From assembly GCF_000828475.1 (NCBI RefSeq), contig NZ_AP014648.1:2057400-2121399 (forward strand): DNA of 64,000 nt. Direction: 5' to 3'. This DNA comes from Methyloceanibacter caenitepidi. Its GTDB lineage: Bacteria > Pseudomonadota > Alphaproteobacteria > Rhizobiales > Methyloligellaceae. The notes below the pieces were generated by a model. It saw only the letters and a program-made list of their open reading frames with translations. It had not been told where the DNA came from and ran no database searches. This document shows, piece by piece, positions 53,955-62,571 of the stretch (position 1 is its first letter; each line of letters opens with the position of its first letter). The position numbers and the translations under genes are program-made.

Positions 53955-54942
53955 ACAGGTCCGGTGCTTCAGGCATTGGGGCGAGAACCATGTCCGTCTG
54001 CGTTGAGCCTTTCAACGTCTGAAGGCCGACTTGAGTATCATTCGTTGCTAGTAGCTCTGGCTGGCTAAAAACGCCTATGGCTTCGACTACTTCGAGCACG
54101 GGGAATTCTCGCCGCTCAGCAAGTATTTTGGCTACCTCTCTATCCACGGGCCGTGGGAGCATTATTTCCTTGGGAACCTTGGCGTCCGCATCAATGAAAG
54201 CCTGCACGATGCGCCATGCTTCATAGAATACCTGCATAAAGTCTTCGTCGTGGTGCAGCGGACAGACAACGAGATTTTTGTTCTCATCGAGCTTCACCTT
54301 GTCACTACGCCCCTGTCTCGTAGGGACAATTCCAATGCGAAGTCCTGCCGCACCTTCCAATTGGGCCGGATTGATTTTCACGGTGGTGGCGGCCCACCGA
54401 TCCGTGTCGGAAAAGCCAAGGAACAAATCTGCCTTCCAAAGGCCTCGTATCGAGTAGGGGAGTGCAGGTCGTGTATTTCGATTGCGAAAGGCTCCAGCGA
54501 TACCATTGAGGTGTTTTCTCAGTTTCAGCGGCTGGCCTTTTGTGCCGTAAAGCAGGCGAGAGTCGTCCGTGAGCAATTCTTCGGCGGTATCTATCAATTG
54601 CTGCGTTCCGGTTTTCTCCAAGCCGAACAGAATGGAGTGAAGATCCGTGCCAGGAACCTTGCACAGCTTCGCCGCGTCGCTGATGCGCTCTAAGACCCTG
54701 GCGTCACCATTGCGGATCGCATCGTGCACGGCATATTCGAAACAGATCCCGCAATCGCCGTCACCAGCTCTATAAAGGCGGGCTAGTAGCTCCAAAGTCA
54801 CCTTGTCGTAACCGCCCACCGTTTGAACGAGATCGCGTCTCAGAGCATAGAGGACGCCGGTCAATATCGGGCGAGCTACGGCGGTCAGCGCGGCAACCTC
54901 ATCGGCAACCGGGTTAAGCTGTCGCTCCTGTTGTACTCTCAT
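53944..54942 (-). CDS. Hypothetical cargo protein, candidate defence gene
   Basis: The 332-aa protein is transcribed opposite to all other genes of the island and has lower GC, both typical of phage cargo. No family is recognised. One stretch, LWKADLFLGFSDTDRWAATT followed by VKINPAQLE, resembles the D...xVK core of PD-(D/E)XK nucleases, but the acidic residue before K is Thr, so this is tentative. A central segment (LHSILFGLEKTGTQQLIDTA) is helical. ATG 54942 is used; a TTG 25 codons upstream is also in frame. Function unknown. Confidence 0.65.
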   Translation of the reverse strand: MRVQQERQLNPVADEVAALTAVARPILTGVLYALRRDLVQTVGGYDKVTLELLARLYRAGDGDCGICFEYAVHDAIRNGDARVLERISDAAKLCKVPGTDLHSILFGLEKTGTQQLIDTAEELLTDDSRLLYGTKGQPLKLRKHLNGIAGAFRNRNTRPALPYSIRGLWKADLFLGFSDTDRWAATTVKINPAQLEGAAGLRIGIVPTRQGRSDKVKLDENKNLVVCPLHHDEDFMQVFYEAWRIVQAFIDADAKVPKEIMLPRPVDREVAKILAERREFPVLEVVEAIGVFSQPELLATNDTQVGLQTLKGSTQTDMVLAPMPEAPDLFSK

Positions 54943-55096
54943 GGCCGGATCGATCCTCGTTGTGACGTTGAAGGCGACTATTGCTTTTATGAGGGTCCTT
55001 AGCGCGATGTCCAGCAAGCGGCGCCGCAGCGGCGCAAAAAGTCTCGTTTTTCAGATTGTCAGAGATGGGGTTAAGGTGCCTGTGGGGAGAAGCACT

Positions 55097-55264
55097 ATGT
55101 TCAGCCAGCACAGCGCGTGGGCGACCGGCATCTATGTCGTGGGCATGGTCGGTGGCCTACTTATGCTTTTCAAGGGCGACCCAACATTGAGCCTTGGTGC
55201 GCTGTGCGCCGCGCTGACGTTTGGCGATCTTCGGATTGATTGGAAACGGGCGCGAACGCACTAG
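55097..55264 (+). CDS. Small membrane protein
   Basis: The 55-aa protein starts at ATG 55097 after GGGGAG. It has two hydrophobic segments (about 9-26, WATGIYVVGMVGGLLMLF, and about 32-43) and a charged C-terminus. It could be a holin-like or superinfection-type protein, but nothing in its sequence proves this. It lies just before the terminase genes. Confidence 0.5.
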   Translation: MFSQHSAWATGIYVVGMVGGLLMLFKGDPTLSLGALCAALTFGDLRIDWKRARTH

Positions 55265-55272
55265 AATTGACC

Positions 55273-55707
55273 ATGACCGAGATCACGACAGGCAACCTTG
55301 CCAAGCTATTCGGCACGACTTCGAAGACCATCGCGGACCTAGCGAAGCGCGGTATTCTCGTGAGCGCTGGCAAGCGCGGTCGCTGGCAGCTAGAGCCGTC
55401 CGTTGGCGGCTATGTGCGGCACCTGCGCGAAACGGCGGCTGGCCGTGGATCAGATGCCGGTGCCGATGCGCGTGCCCGTCTTGGCGCGGCACAGGCGCAG
55501 CTTGCGGAGGCGAAGGCGAAGCAGCTATCGGGCGAGCTGGTCGAGGCCGCCGAGGTCGAGGCGAAGTGGTCGGCGACTTGTCGGGCGATCCGGTCGCGCG
55601 TCCTGGCCGTCGCGGAACGGATGCGCGATCTACCGGCACGGCAGCACGTCAAGCTAACGCGCGAGCTGCGCGACGCGCTAACGGACTTGAGCGAACGGAG
55701 AGGGTGA
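55273..55707 (+). CDS. Phage terminase small subunit (Nu1-like)
   Basis: The small terminase recognises phage DNA and loads the large subunit. The first 55 residues have a winged-helix like lambda Nu1 (ITTGNLAKLFGTTSKTIADLAKRG), followed by an Ala/Arg/Glu-rich helical region for oligomerisation. The ATG at 55273 gives 144 residues. It lies directly upstream of the other packaging genes, as usual. Confidence 0.85.
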   Translation: MTEITTGNLAKLFGTTSKTIADLAKRGILVSAGKRGRWQLEPSVGGYVRHLRETAAGRGSDAGADARARLGAAQAQLAEAKAKQLSGELVEAAEVEAKWSATCRAIRSRVLAVAERMRDLPARQHVKLTRELRDALTDLSERRG

Positions 55708-55712
55708 CGGAT

Positions 55713-55964
55713 GTGAGCAAGCCAAGCGAAGCGCAATCTGAGGCAATGCGCGGACTGATCGACTGGTGCCAGGAAAGCCGCGATACGATGAAGCGTTTGC
55801 TTCAGCAGATGAAGGACGGCCAAATAAAATTTGGCGAGGTTCGCGACGGCCGCCGCGTTGACACGACCCCAGAAGACATTGCGGACTTGGAGCGGAAGAT
55901 TGCAACGCTCGATGAGAGCCTGCCAAAATGGCGCACCCAGCTCGATGGCCGCAAAGCTCGATAA
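55713..55964 (+). CDS. Small hypothetical packaging-module protein
   Basis: About 83 residues from GTG 55713 (GTG 55704 also in frame). It is helical and charged: SEAMRGLIDWCQESRDTMKR, then LERKIATLDESLPKWRTQLD. It overlaps the large terminase start by 20 nt. Small proteins at this place in lambda-like phages vary; no function can be assigned. Confidence 0.65.
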   Translation: MSKPSEAQSEAMRGLIDWCQESRDTMKRLLQQMKDGQIKFGEVRDGRRVDTTPEDIADLERKIATLDESLPKWRTQLDGRKAR

Positions 55965-57732
55965 AGCCCTTGCCGTCGCGGTTGAGTATTTGAGACCGCC
56001 GCCGCTCGTTCCTCTTTCGACATGGCTCGAAGACAACGTGCGGCTTCCGTATGGCCTATCGGCGGAAGGCGGGCCGCTGTGCTTGTGGCCGACGCAACGG
56101 GGCATTGCGGACGCGCTGACCGATCCGGCACTCGAACGCGTTACGCTTATCAAGGCGGCGCGGTGCGGCTTCACGAGCCTTCTGACGGGCCTGATCGGGC
56201 ACCATTGCCGCAACGATCCCGCCGCCGTGCTTTGCGTGCTGCCGACCGAAAGCGATTGCCGCGACTATATCGCGGCGGACATCGAGCCGATCTTCGAGGC
56301 GTCGCCGTCATTGCGTGGCGTCCTAGGCGAGCCGGGCAAAGGCGAAGCCGGTCGCAATCTCATAACGCATCGCATGTTCGAGGGCGGCTCGCTCAAGATC
56401 GTCGCGGCGAAGGCACCCCGCAACCTTCGGCGCCATACGGCGCGCATCTTGCTCGTGGACGAGGCCGACGCGTGCGAGATCGGCGCGGAAGGCAACCCGA
56501 TTGCGCTCGCCGAGAAGCGCACCCTGTCATTCGCTAACCGCAAGATCATCGTGGGCAGCACCCCGTTGGACGCGGACACGAGCCACGTCTTGCGGCTGTG
56601 GGCGCAATCCGATCAGCGCGTCTTCGAGCTGCCGTGTCCCCACTGTGGCGATCCCTTCGAGCTACTGTGGAACCATATCGAGTGGCCGGACGGGAAACCC
56701 GCCGAGGCGTGCGCCGTCTGCCCCTCGTGCGGCGGCGTCATTGAGGAAGGACAGAAGCGCGACATGGTTGAGGCCGGAGCGTGGCGGATCACCCGGCCCG
56801 ACGTGAAGGGACATGCGGGCTTCCGCCTCAATGCGCTTGTGTCGCTACTGCCCAACGCATCATGGGCGAAGCTCGCCGCCGAATACTTGACCGCGAAAGA
56901 CGATGCGGAGGAGCTGCGCGTCTTCGTGAACACCGTGCTTGCGGAGCCGTGGCGCGAGGCCGTGGACGACGTTGACGACGCGGACCTTGCAAGCTGCGCG
57001 GTGCCGATCAGCCTCGAAGCGATCCCCGAAGACGTGCTCGCGATCACATGCGGCGTGGACGTGCAAGATGATCGGCTAGAGGTCTCGACCTTCGGCTGGT
57101 CGAAAGACGGCGTTCCCTTCGTGCTCGACCACCGTGCGCTCTACGGTGCGCCCGACAGCAACGAAGCATGGCTCGATCTTGACGAGCACCTAAAGGATCG
57201 CTGGCGTCACCCGCGCGGCGGATGGCTCAAGATCGACGCGACTTGCGTGGACGCGGGCAGCGGCTCGCATTACGACGTGGTGACGCGCTTCTGTCAGGCC
57301 CGCACGTCGCGACGTGTCTTCGCGATCAAGGGTGCATCCGGCTTCGGTCGGCCAGCGATCAGCCGGAGCCGCGCAAAGCGGGGCCTTCTGTTCATCATCG
57401 GCGTGGACGGCATCAAGACCAATATTCTCGGCAGGCTCGCCAAGCCCGGCGCGATCCGCTTCTCCGATCAGCTAGAGCCGATCTACTTCGAGCAGCTTTG
57501 CAGCGAGCGCCGCGTGACGCGCATGTCGCGGGGCAAGCCCGTGGTCCGGCTCGAAGCAATCCCTGGGCGTGAGAACCACACCCTCGACAGTGCCGTCTAC
57601 GCATTCGCCGCCAAGGCCGCGTTGACGATCAACCTCGACGCTCGCGAGGCTGAGCTATCAACGACAATCCCGCCGTCGCCCAAGCGGCCCGCCGTGCATC
57701 GGTCAGCCTTCATGGAACGCGGACGCGTCTAG
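55945..57732 (+). CDS. Phage terminase large subunit (GpA family)
   Basis: This ATPase-nuclease motor packages DNA into proheads. From ATG 55945 the protein has 595 residues. The Walker A-like loop is LIKAARCGFTSLL (about residues 68-80), Walker B is ILLVDEADACE (about 168-178), and the nuclease domain begins at CGVDVQDDRLEVSTFGW. A zinc-finger-like insert has CPHCGDPF and CPSCGGV. The lambda gpA type fits the lambda-like portal downstream. A longer frame from 55831 is possible but overlaps the previous gene more. Confidence 0.93.
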   Translation: MAAKLDKALAVAVEYLRPPPLVPLSTWLEDNVRLPYGLSAEGGPLCLWPTQRGIADALTDPALERVTLIKAARCGFTSLLTGLIGHHCRNDPAAVLCVLPTESDCRDYIAADIEPIFEASPSLRGVLGEPGKGEAGRNLITHRMFEGGSLKIVAAKAPRNLRRHTARILLVDEADACEIGAEGNPIALAEKRTLSFANRKIIVGSTPLDADTSHVLRLWAQSDQRVFELPCPHCGDPFELLWNHIEWPDGKPAEACAVCPSCGGVIEEGQKRDMVEAGAWRITRPDVKGHAGFRLNALVSLLPNASWAKLAAEYLTAKDDAEELRVFVNTVLAEPWREAVDDVDDADLASCAVPISLEAIPEDVLAITCGVDVQDDRLEVSTFGWSKDGVPFVLDHRALYGAPDSNEAWLDLDEHLKDRWRHPRGGWLKIDATCVDAGSGSHYDVVTRFCQARTSRRVFAIKGASGFGRPAISRSRAKRGLLFIIGVDGIKTNILGRLAKPGAIRFSDQLEPIYFEQLCSERRVTRMSRGKPVVRLEAIPGRENHTLDSAVYAFAAKAALTINLDAREAELSTTIPPSPKRPAVHRSAFMERGRV

Positions 57733-57770
57733 CCGTCGGACTTATCCACAGCTTTTTGCGGCTTCCTGCC

Positions 57771-57798
57771 GTTAGGTGGAAAATATTTTCCACCTAAC
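57771..57798. promoter_or_regulatory. 28-bp perfect palindrome, candidate operator
   Basis: Positions 57771-57784 are the exact reverse complement of 57785-57798 (GTTAGGTGGAAAAT repeated as its inverse). It lies 48 bp upstream of the ATG of the embedded regulator gene, in the only AT-rich gap of the head module. It is probably the binding site for that regulator or for a host or helper repressor. Confidence 0.8.
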
Positions 57799-57806
57799 CA
57801 AATGCA

Positions 57807-57846
57807 TTGATTTGCCTTTTTCACTGTTGCTCTACAGTATCGAAAT
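57807..57846 (+). promoter_or_regulatory. Candidate promoter of the embedded regulator gene
   Basis: TACAGT (57833-57838) could be a -10 element, with TTGATT or TTGCCT upstream at non-ideal spacing. The distance to the ATG at 57847 is only 8 nt and no ribosome-binding site is seen, so the transcript may be leaderless, as for lambda cI. Confidence 0.4.
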
Positions 57847-58506
57847 ATGAGCAAGGTCACGAACAGAACATGGCGCGCCCTGGATGCCTGCGAGGTGGCG
57901 GGCGTGGAGCTAGGCACCTTCAGCGCATGGCGGATGCGCCTTGGCTTCCTGAATGGAGACAGGCGCGGCAAGGCGTCCCGTTTTTCGATGCTCGACGTGG
58001 CCGTGACTGTGCTGATGGCCACGCTCACGCGGCGCGGCTACAACGCGCGGGACGCCGCTGGAATGGCCGAGCATCACCGGCCCACGCTACAGAAGGCACT
58101 CACCGATCTTGTCGAGCTTGGACGCATCCGGCATCGGCCCCGCCTGACGCTCGAACAAGACGCGAAGGGCGGGCTGGAACACATTGCTCCCGTGACGTTC
58201 GATCTTGCGGCTTTGGCGGAATGGGTAGTCGCGAAGCTGGCCGTGCCGATCTCCACCAAGAGGCCAACGAAGGCCGAGGCCAAGGCGATGCTCGCCTACA
58301 TCGCAAGCAACGACTTCGCGGAGAAGCTCGCCGCGCTCAAGGTCGAAATCGACAAGCGCACCCCGCGCACATGGACCTGGGCGGACGTGGAGGACGCGAC
58401 GGGCTTGCCGGAATGGTTCGCCCTATGGGCGCTCGATAGTCCGCGCACGGACGCGTTTCGCATGATCGAACGCGTGCGCGATGACATGCCGGAGGTCCAC
58501 GCATGA
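57847..58506 (+). CDS. MerR-like helix-turn-helix regulator embedded in the head module
   Basis: The 219-aa protein has an N-terminal DNA-binding region resembling MerR-type proteins (LDACEVAGVELGTFSAWRMR, then FSMLDVAVTVLMATLTRRGY) and a second winged-helix-like part near residues 60-100. The rest is helical without a known effector domain. It has its own upstream AT-rich region with a 28-bp palindrome. It may repress or activate the capsid genes. Its stop overlaps the next ATG (ATGA). Regulator role is inferred. Confidence 0.65.
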   Translation: MSKVTNRTWRALDACEVAGVELGTFSAWRMRLGFLNGDRRGKASRFSMLDVAVTVLMATLTRRGYNARDAAGMAEHHRPTLQKALTDLVELGRIRHRPRLTLEQDAKGGLEHIAPVTFDLAALAEWVVAKLAVPISTKRPTKAEAKAMLAYIASNDFAEKLAALKVEIDKRTPRTWTWADVEDATGLPEWFALWALDSPRTDAFRMIERVRDDMPEVHA

Positions 58507-58763
58507 ACACGCCGACCCTCGATGCTTGCCCGCTTACGCCGCAACAGATGCTCGATGCGCTCGCCGAGGCCGTCGAGACCATTGCCGACGACGGCAGCGC
58601 CGACGCGCTCGCCGAGGCGATCCGCAACAAGGCACCCGGCTCGACGCTATTCGTTGACTGCGCCGAACAGCTTGGCGTCCCCCGTGACGCCCTGATCGGA
58701 GTGTTTTGCGCCGTGGTTTTCGAGCGGCATGGCGTCCGCTTCGAAGAAAGGGTTGTGCATTGA
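58503..58763 (+). CDS. Small hypothetical protein
   Basis: An 86-aa acidic protein (QQMLDALAEAVETIADDGSA, CAEQLGVPRDALIGVFCAVV) between regulator and portal, coupled on both sides: ATGA with the regulator and TTGA with the portal start. The tight coupling suggests a real gene. No family recognised. Confidence 0.65.
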   Translation: MNTPTLDACPLTPQQMLDALAEAVETIADDGSADALAEAIRNKAPGSTLFVDCAEQLGVPRDALIGVFCAVVFERHGVRFEERVVH

Positions 58764-60127
58764 GACTGCCCCGCTTCGACCGCTTCCTGCGCCGCCTTGG
58801 CATTGGCGCCCGCTCTTTCGAGAGTGCCGGCGGCGGCTCGCGCTGGCCGCTCACGGCATCAATGCCAGCACCGGCCCGTGCTGCGCTTTCCGCTGTGCCG
58901 CTGACCCGGTCGCGTGCGAATTATCTGCAAGCAAACACCGGCATCGGCGAGAACATCGTCGCGACATGGGCAAACAGTCTGATCGGCGACGGCCCGACGG
59001 TGCGCAGCGGACACCCCAGCGCGGCTATGCGCGATGCGCTCGAAGACGAATGGCTTCAAGCCTACGACGAAATCGGCCTTGCTGGCGACGACCTCACGAG
59101 CGTTTTGTCCCTTGCCGCTCGTTCTCTTGTCGGCGCTGGCGAGGCCGTGCTTCGTTTCGTGACGACCGAGGCGGGCGAGGTCCGCGTTCAGGTGCTACAG
59201 CCCGAACAGCTAGACGCATCGGTCAACCGTGATCTCGACGGCGGCGGCTCGATTGTCGCGGGCGTGGAATTTGATCGCACCGGGCGGATCGTCGCCTATC
59301 ACATTCGTCCGAGCCCCGACCATGCGTTGACGGTCCCCGGAGCGCAGCGCATCCCCGCCGATGATATTTGCCACCTATTCGAACGCCGCTGGCCGGGACA
59401 GGTGCGCGGGATTTCATGGCTCGCGCCCGTGGCAACCCGCATTGTGGAGCTAGACGCGCTCGAAGACGCGGGGCTTGTGAAGGCCAAAACGTCCGCGCTC
59501 ATGTGCGGCTTTATCCGTTCGCTCGACGGCACGGGCACCGTCGCCGCCGATCTTGCCGCCGTTCAGCCGATGGAACCCGGCGCGCTGACCGAGCTGCCGG
59601 TCGGAACGGACGTGAGCTTTACGCCGACCAGCGACATGCAGGGCCTCGACGCGTTCACGAAGCACATGGTTCGCAGTATCGCGGCGGGCGTGGGCTTGCC
59701 CTATGCGCTTTTGAGCGGAGACTACAGCGACAGCAATTACTCGTCTTCGCGGCTCGCAATGCAATCCTACATTCGCCGCGTGAAGGCGGTCCGCGCTTCG
59801 ATCCTCGTGTCCGGCTTCCTTCGTCCGCTGTGGCAGCGCGTTGTCACGCTCGCGATCCTATCGGGCCGCATCAATGCGTCGGGCTTCGTGCGCGAACCGC
59901 GCCCGTTGCTGTCTTCCGAATTTCTGTTTCCCGATTTCCCGCACATCGCCCCGCTGGACGAGACGAAAGCCGACGCGCTCGCCGTTCAGATGGGCTTCCG
60001 CTCGCGGCAAGAGATCATCGCAGCACGCGGTCGCGATCCGGTCGAGGTAGACGCCGAGATCGCCGCCGATAGCTTCACGCCAAGCAACGCCACCAACATC
60101 GTTCCCCTAAGCAATGAGGCAGCTTGA
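58760..60127 (+). CDS. Phage portal protein, lambda family
   Basis: The portal forms the dodecameric DNA entry vertex and head-tail connector. From TTG 58760 (AAAGGG about 8 nt upstream, overlapping the previous stop) the protein has 455 residues. Lambda-family features: NYLQANTGIGENIVATWANS early, LAARSLVGAGEAVLRF, WPGQVRGISWLAPVATRI, SDSNYSSSRLAM and the C-terminal FRSRQEIIAARGRDPVEVD. Full length. It is coupled to the protease-capsid gene. Confidence 0.93.
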   Translation: MRLPRFDRFLRRLGIGARSFESAGGGSRWPLTASMPAPARAALSAVPLTRSRANYLQANTGIGENIVATWANSLIGDGPTVRSGHPSAAMRDALEDEWLQAYDEIGLAGDDLTSVLSLAARSLVGAGEAVLRFVTTEAGEVRVQVLQPEQLDASVNRDLDGGGSIVAGVEFDRTGRIVAYHIRPSPDHALTVPGAQRIPADDICHLFERRWPGQVRGISWLAPVATRIVELDALEDAGLVKAKTSALMCGFIRSLDGTGTVAADLAAVQPMEPGALTELPVGTDVSFTPTSDMQGLDAFTKHMVRSIAAGVGLPYALLSGDYSDSNYSSSRLAMQSYIRRVKAVRASILVSGFLRPLWQRVVTLAILSGRINASGFVREPRPLLSSEFLFPDFPHIAPLDETKADALAVQMGFRSRQEIIAARGRDPVEVDAEIAADSFTPSNATNIVPLSNEAA

Positions 60128-60129
60128 CC

Positions 60130-61893
60130 ATGAATGAACACCCCCGACTTTTGATCCGCGAGCACGCAGCGCAGCTTGTCCGCCGTGACGCGACGCCACG
60201 GCCTTCGACGTGGAACCCCGAGGCGCGCACGATCACATGCGTTGTGGCGACGCCGACGCCCGTTCGCCGACAGGACCAGCGCGGCGCCTTCGATGAAATC
60301 CTCGACGTTCGCGGTGCGGACATCGCGGCCTTCGAAGGCGCGCACGTCCTGAACGGTCACGCCCAGGGCGGCGTGGAAGGCGTGATCGGCACCGTCGAGC
60401 GTGCATGGATCGAAGGCGATCAGCTACTCGCCGAGGTCCGTTTCAGCGCGCGGCCCGAGGTCGAGGGCATTGTCGGCGACATTGCGCAAGGCATCATTCG
60501 CGGCGTGTCCGTTGGCTATGAGGTCGAGACCTGGGCCGACGGCGAACGCGACGGCACGCGGACGCGGACGGCAACCAAGTGGAAACCCCGCGAGCTTTCC
60601 TTCGTGACCGTGCCCGCCGATCCCAACGCGCGCACCCGATCCCATGAAAGCGGACGCGCAAACATCAACCGTTCGATCCGTGAGCTTGGCACCCGGTGCG
60701 GCGTATCCCGCGAGACCGTGGACGCGCTGATCGACCGCGAGGCCACTATCGAAGAAGCGAGAACCGAAATGCTCAATCACATGACGGCGCGAAGCCGCGT
60801 CGAGATCAGGACCGGACAGCACACGCTGGACGATCCGCAAGTCCGAACCCGCGCAATGGGCGAAGCGCTCTATGTGCGCAGCAACCCGCGCGCGACACCA
60901 TCCGGTCCGGCGCGTGAATACGTCGGCATGAGCGTTGCCGACATGGCCCGCGAGACCCTTCGCCGCTCCGGCATCGCTGTGATGGGCCTTGGCGCCCCGG
61001 CGCTGATCGAACGCGCGCTGCACAGCACCAGCGACTTTTCGCTGATCCTCGGCGACACCGTCGGACGGTCGCTGAGGGATGGCTACGAGGCCGCAGAGGG
61101 CGGCATCCGCACCGTGGCCCGCGAGACCACGGCAAGCGACTTCCGCGCTAAGAGCCGCCTTGTGCTCGATGGCGCGGGCATCGGGCTCGACAAGGTCAAC
61201 GAGGCTGGCGAATTCAAGTCCGGCACGATGGCCGAGGCAGCGGAAAGCTACGCTCTAAGCACCTATGGGCGCATCTTCGGCCTTTCGCGACAGGCCCTCG
61301 TCAACGATGACGTGGGAGCCTTCACAGATCTTCCGCGCCGTCTTGGACAGGCCGCTGCTGCCTTCGAGGCGGACCAGCTCGTCGCCTTGCTGGAACAGAA
61401 CAGCGGCCTTGGCCCGACCATGTCGGACACCAATCCGCTATTCGATGCGGCGCACGGCAACGTGCAGACCACGGGCGCAGCACCGGGCGAAACCACCTTG
61501 TCGGCCGGACGCCTTGCGATGCGGGCGCAGACGGGGCCGGGAGGCGCACTGATCGCCGTAACGCCGCGCTACCTGATCGTGCCCGCCGCGCTCGAAACGG
61601 CATCGGAGAAGCTTCTGGCGACGATCACGCCGACCAAGACTGATGACGTGGCCCCGTTCAGCAATCTGACACTGATCGTGGAGCCGCGGCTATCGTCCGC
61701 GACCGGCTGGTATTTGGTCGCCGATCCGGCACAGGTGGACGGCCTCGAATACGCCTATCTGGCGTCCGAACCCGGCCCGCAAATCTCGACGCAGACCGGC
61801 TTCCGCGTGGATGGCGTCGAGGTCAAAGTCCGGCTCGATTACGGATGCGGCTTCGTGGATTGGCGCGGCTGGTACTTCAACGACGGAGCCTAA
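60130..61893 (+). CDS. Prohead protease / major capsid protein fusion
   Basis: One 587-aa polyprotein. Residues about 1-185 are an HK97-type prohead protease with catalytic His in VLNGHAQGGVEG and Ser in GIIRGVSVGYEV. A helical linker (about 185-290) is likely scaffold and cleavage region. The last 300 residues are a capsid protein (LVLDGAGIGLDKVNEAGEFK, YGRIFGLSRQALVNDDVGAF, LSSATGWYLVADPAQVDG). In island 1 protease and capsid are separate genes. ATG 60130 is chosen; TTG 60124 overlaps the portal stop. Confidence 0.9.
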   Translation: MNEHPRLLIREHAAQLVRRDATPRPSTWNPEARTITCVVATPTPVRRQDQRGAFDEILDVRGADIAAFEGAHVLNGHAQGGVEGVIGTVERAWIEGDQLLAEVRFSARPEVEGIVGDIAQGIIRGVSVGYEVETWADGERDGTRTRTATKWKPRELSFVTVPADPNARTRSHESGRANINRSIRELGTRCGVSRETVDALIDREATIEEARTEMLNHMTARSRVEIRTGQHTLDDPQVRTRAMGEALYVRSNPRATPSGPAREYVGMSVADMARETLRRSGIAVMGLGAPALIERALHSTSDFSLILGDTVGRSLRDGYEAAEGGIRTVARETTASDFRAKSRLVLDGAGIGLDKVNEAGEFKSGTMAEAAESYALSTYGRIFGLSRQALVNDDVGAFTDLPRRLGQAAAAFEADQLVALLEQNSGLGPTMSDTNPLFDAAHGNVQTTGAAPGETTLSAGRLAMRAQTGPGGALIAVTPRYLIVPAALETASEKLLATITPTKTDDVAPFSNLTLIVEPRLSSATGWYLVADPAQVDGLEYAYLASEPGPQISTQTGFRVDGVEVKVRLDYGCGFVDWRGWYFNDGA

Positions 61894-61896
61894 CCG

Positions 61897-62145
61897 ATGA
61901 CCGCGCCGTCGCTCACCGATCTTGGCCTCGACCCTCAGGCGATGCTCAAAGCGCTCTACAAGGCGCGGGCGAGCGGTGCGCTTGAGGTCGAGTATCAGGA
62001 CGCGGGAGTGCAGCGGCGCGTCCGCTACCGCAGCGACAGTGATCTCGCCGCTGCCATTGCGGCGCTCGAAGGCAAGCTCGCGGCGGACGCGGGCGGATCG
62101 AGCGTCAACATTGTGAATATCCGATCTTCGAAAGGATGGACGTGA
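61897..62145 (+). CDS. gpW-like head-tail joining protein
   Basis: The 82-aa protein has the small two-helix, two-strand pattern of lambda gpW: MLKALYKARASGALEVEYQD then RVRYRSDSDLAAAIAALEGK. gpW fills the portal exit and is needed for tail attachment. Its presence, without tail genes, suggests that heads from this element receive tails from another phage. Confidence 0.72.
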   Translation: MTAPSLTDLGLDPQAMLKALYKARASGALEVEYQDAGVQRRVRYRSDSDLAAAIAALEGKLAADAGGSSVNIVNIRSSKGWT

Positions 62146-62146
62146 A

Positions 62147-62491
62147 ATGAAGAATTACCTGCAACCCGGTGACACGATCACCGCAACGTCGCCGACCGGA
62201 GGGCTTTCTTCTGGCGAGGGCGCCGTGGTCGGCGCGATCTTCGGCGTGGCCGCATTCGACGCCGCGCAGGGCGATGAGGTCGAGCTGGCAACGCGCGGCG
62301 TCTTCGAGCTGCCCAAGAGTGCGGGCGTCATCGCCGAGGGTGCGCGAGTATGGTGGGACGACAGCGGCAAGACCGTCGAGAACGCGTCCGACACGGGTCT
62401 ATTCCCGATCGGCACTTGCGTCGGCGGCGCGGCGGACGCGGCGGCGACGTGCAAGGTGCGCTTGGATGGCGTTGCGACGGTAGCGGCGTAG
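62147..62491 (+). CDS. DUF2190 family protein (putative capsid decoration)
   Basis: The 114-aa protein is the all-beta DUF2190 type: YLQPGDTITATSPTGGLSSG, VVGAIFGVAAFDAAQGDEVE, TRGVFELPKSAG and a conserved Trp-Asp-Asp in VWWDDSGKTVEN. Members sit beside capsid genes and are regarded as decoration or stabilising proteins. It is the last gene of the head module, followed by a terminator. Confidence 0.88.
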   Translation: MKNYLQPGDTITATSPTGGLSSGEGAVVGAIFGVAAFDAAQGDEVELATRGVFELPKSAGVIAEGARVWWDDSGKTVENASDTGLFPIGTCVGGAADAAATCKVRLDGVATVAA

Positions 62492-62499
62492 GCAAAGAA

Positions 62500-62536
62500 A
62501 AAGCCGCCCCTCAGATGCACGGAAGGCGGCTTTCAT
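62500..62536 (+). terminator. Terminator after the head module
   Basis: A 9-bp perfect stem (62500-62508 with 62525-62533, AAAGCCGCC) with a 16-nt loop ends in TTTCAT. It separates the head genes from xis-int. Confidence 0.75.
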
Positions 62537-62571
62537 AGAAACCGGAGATAGGGCCAAGGGGCCCTTCGAAC

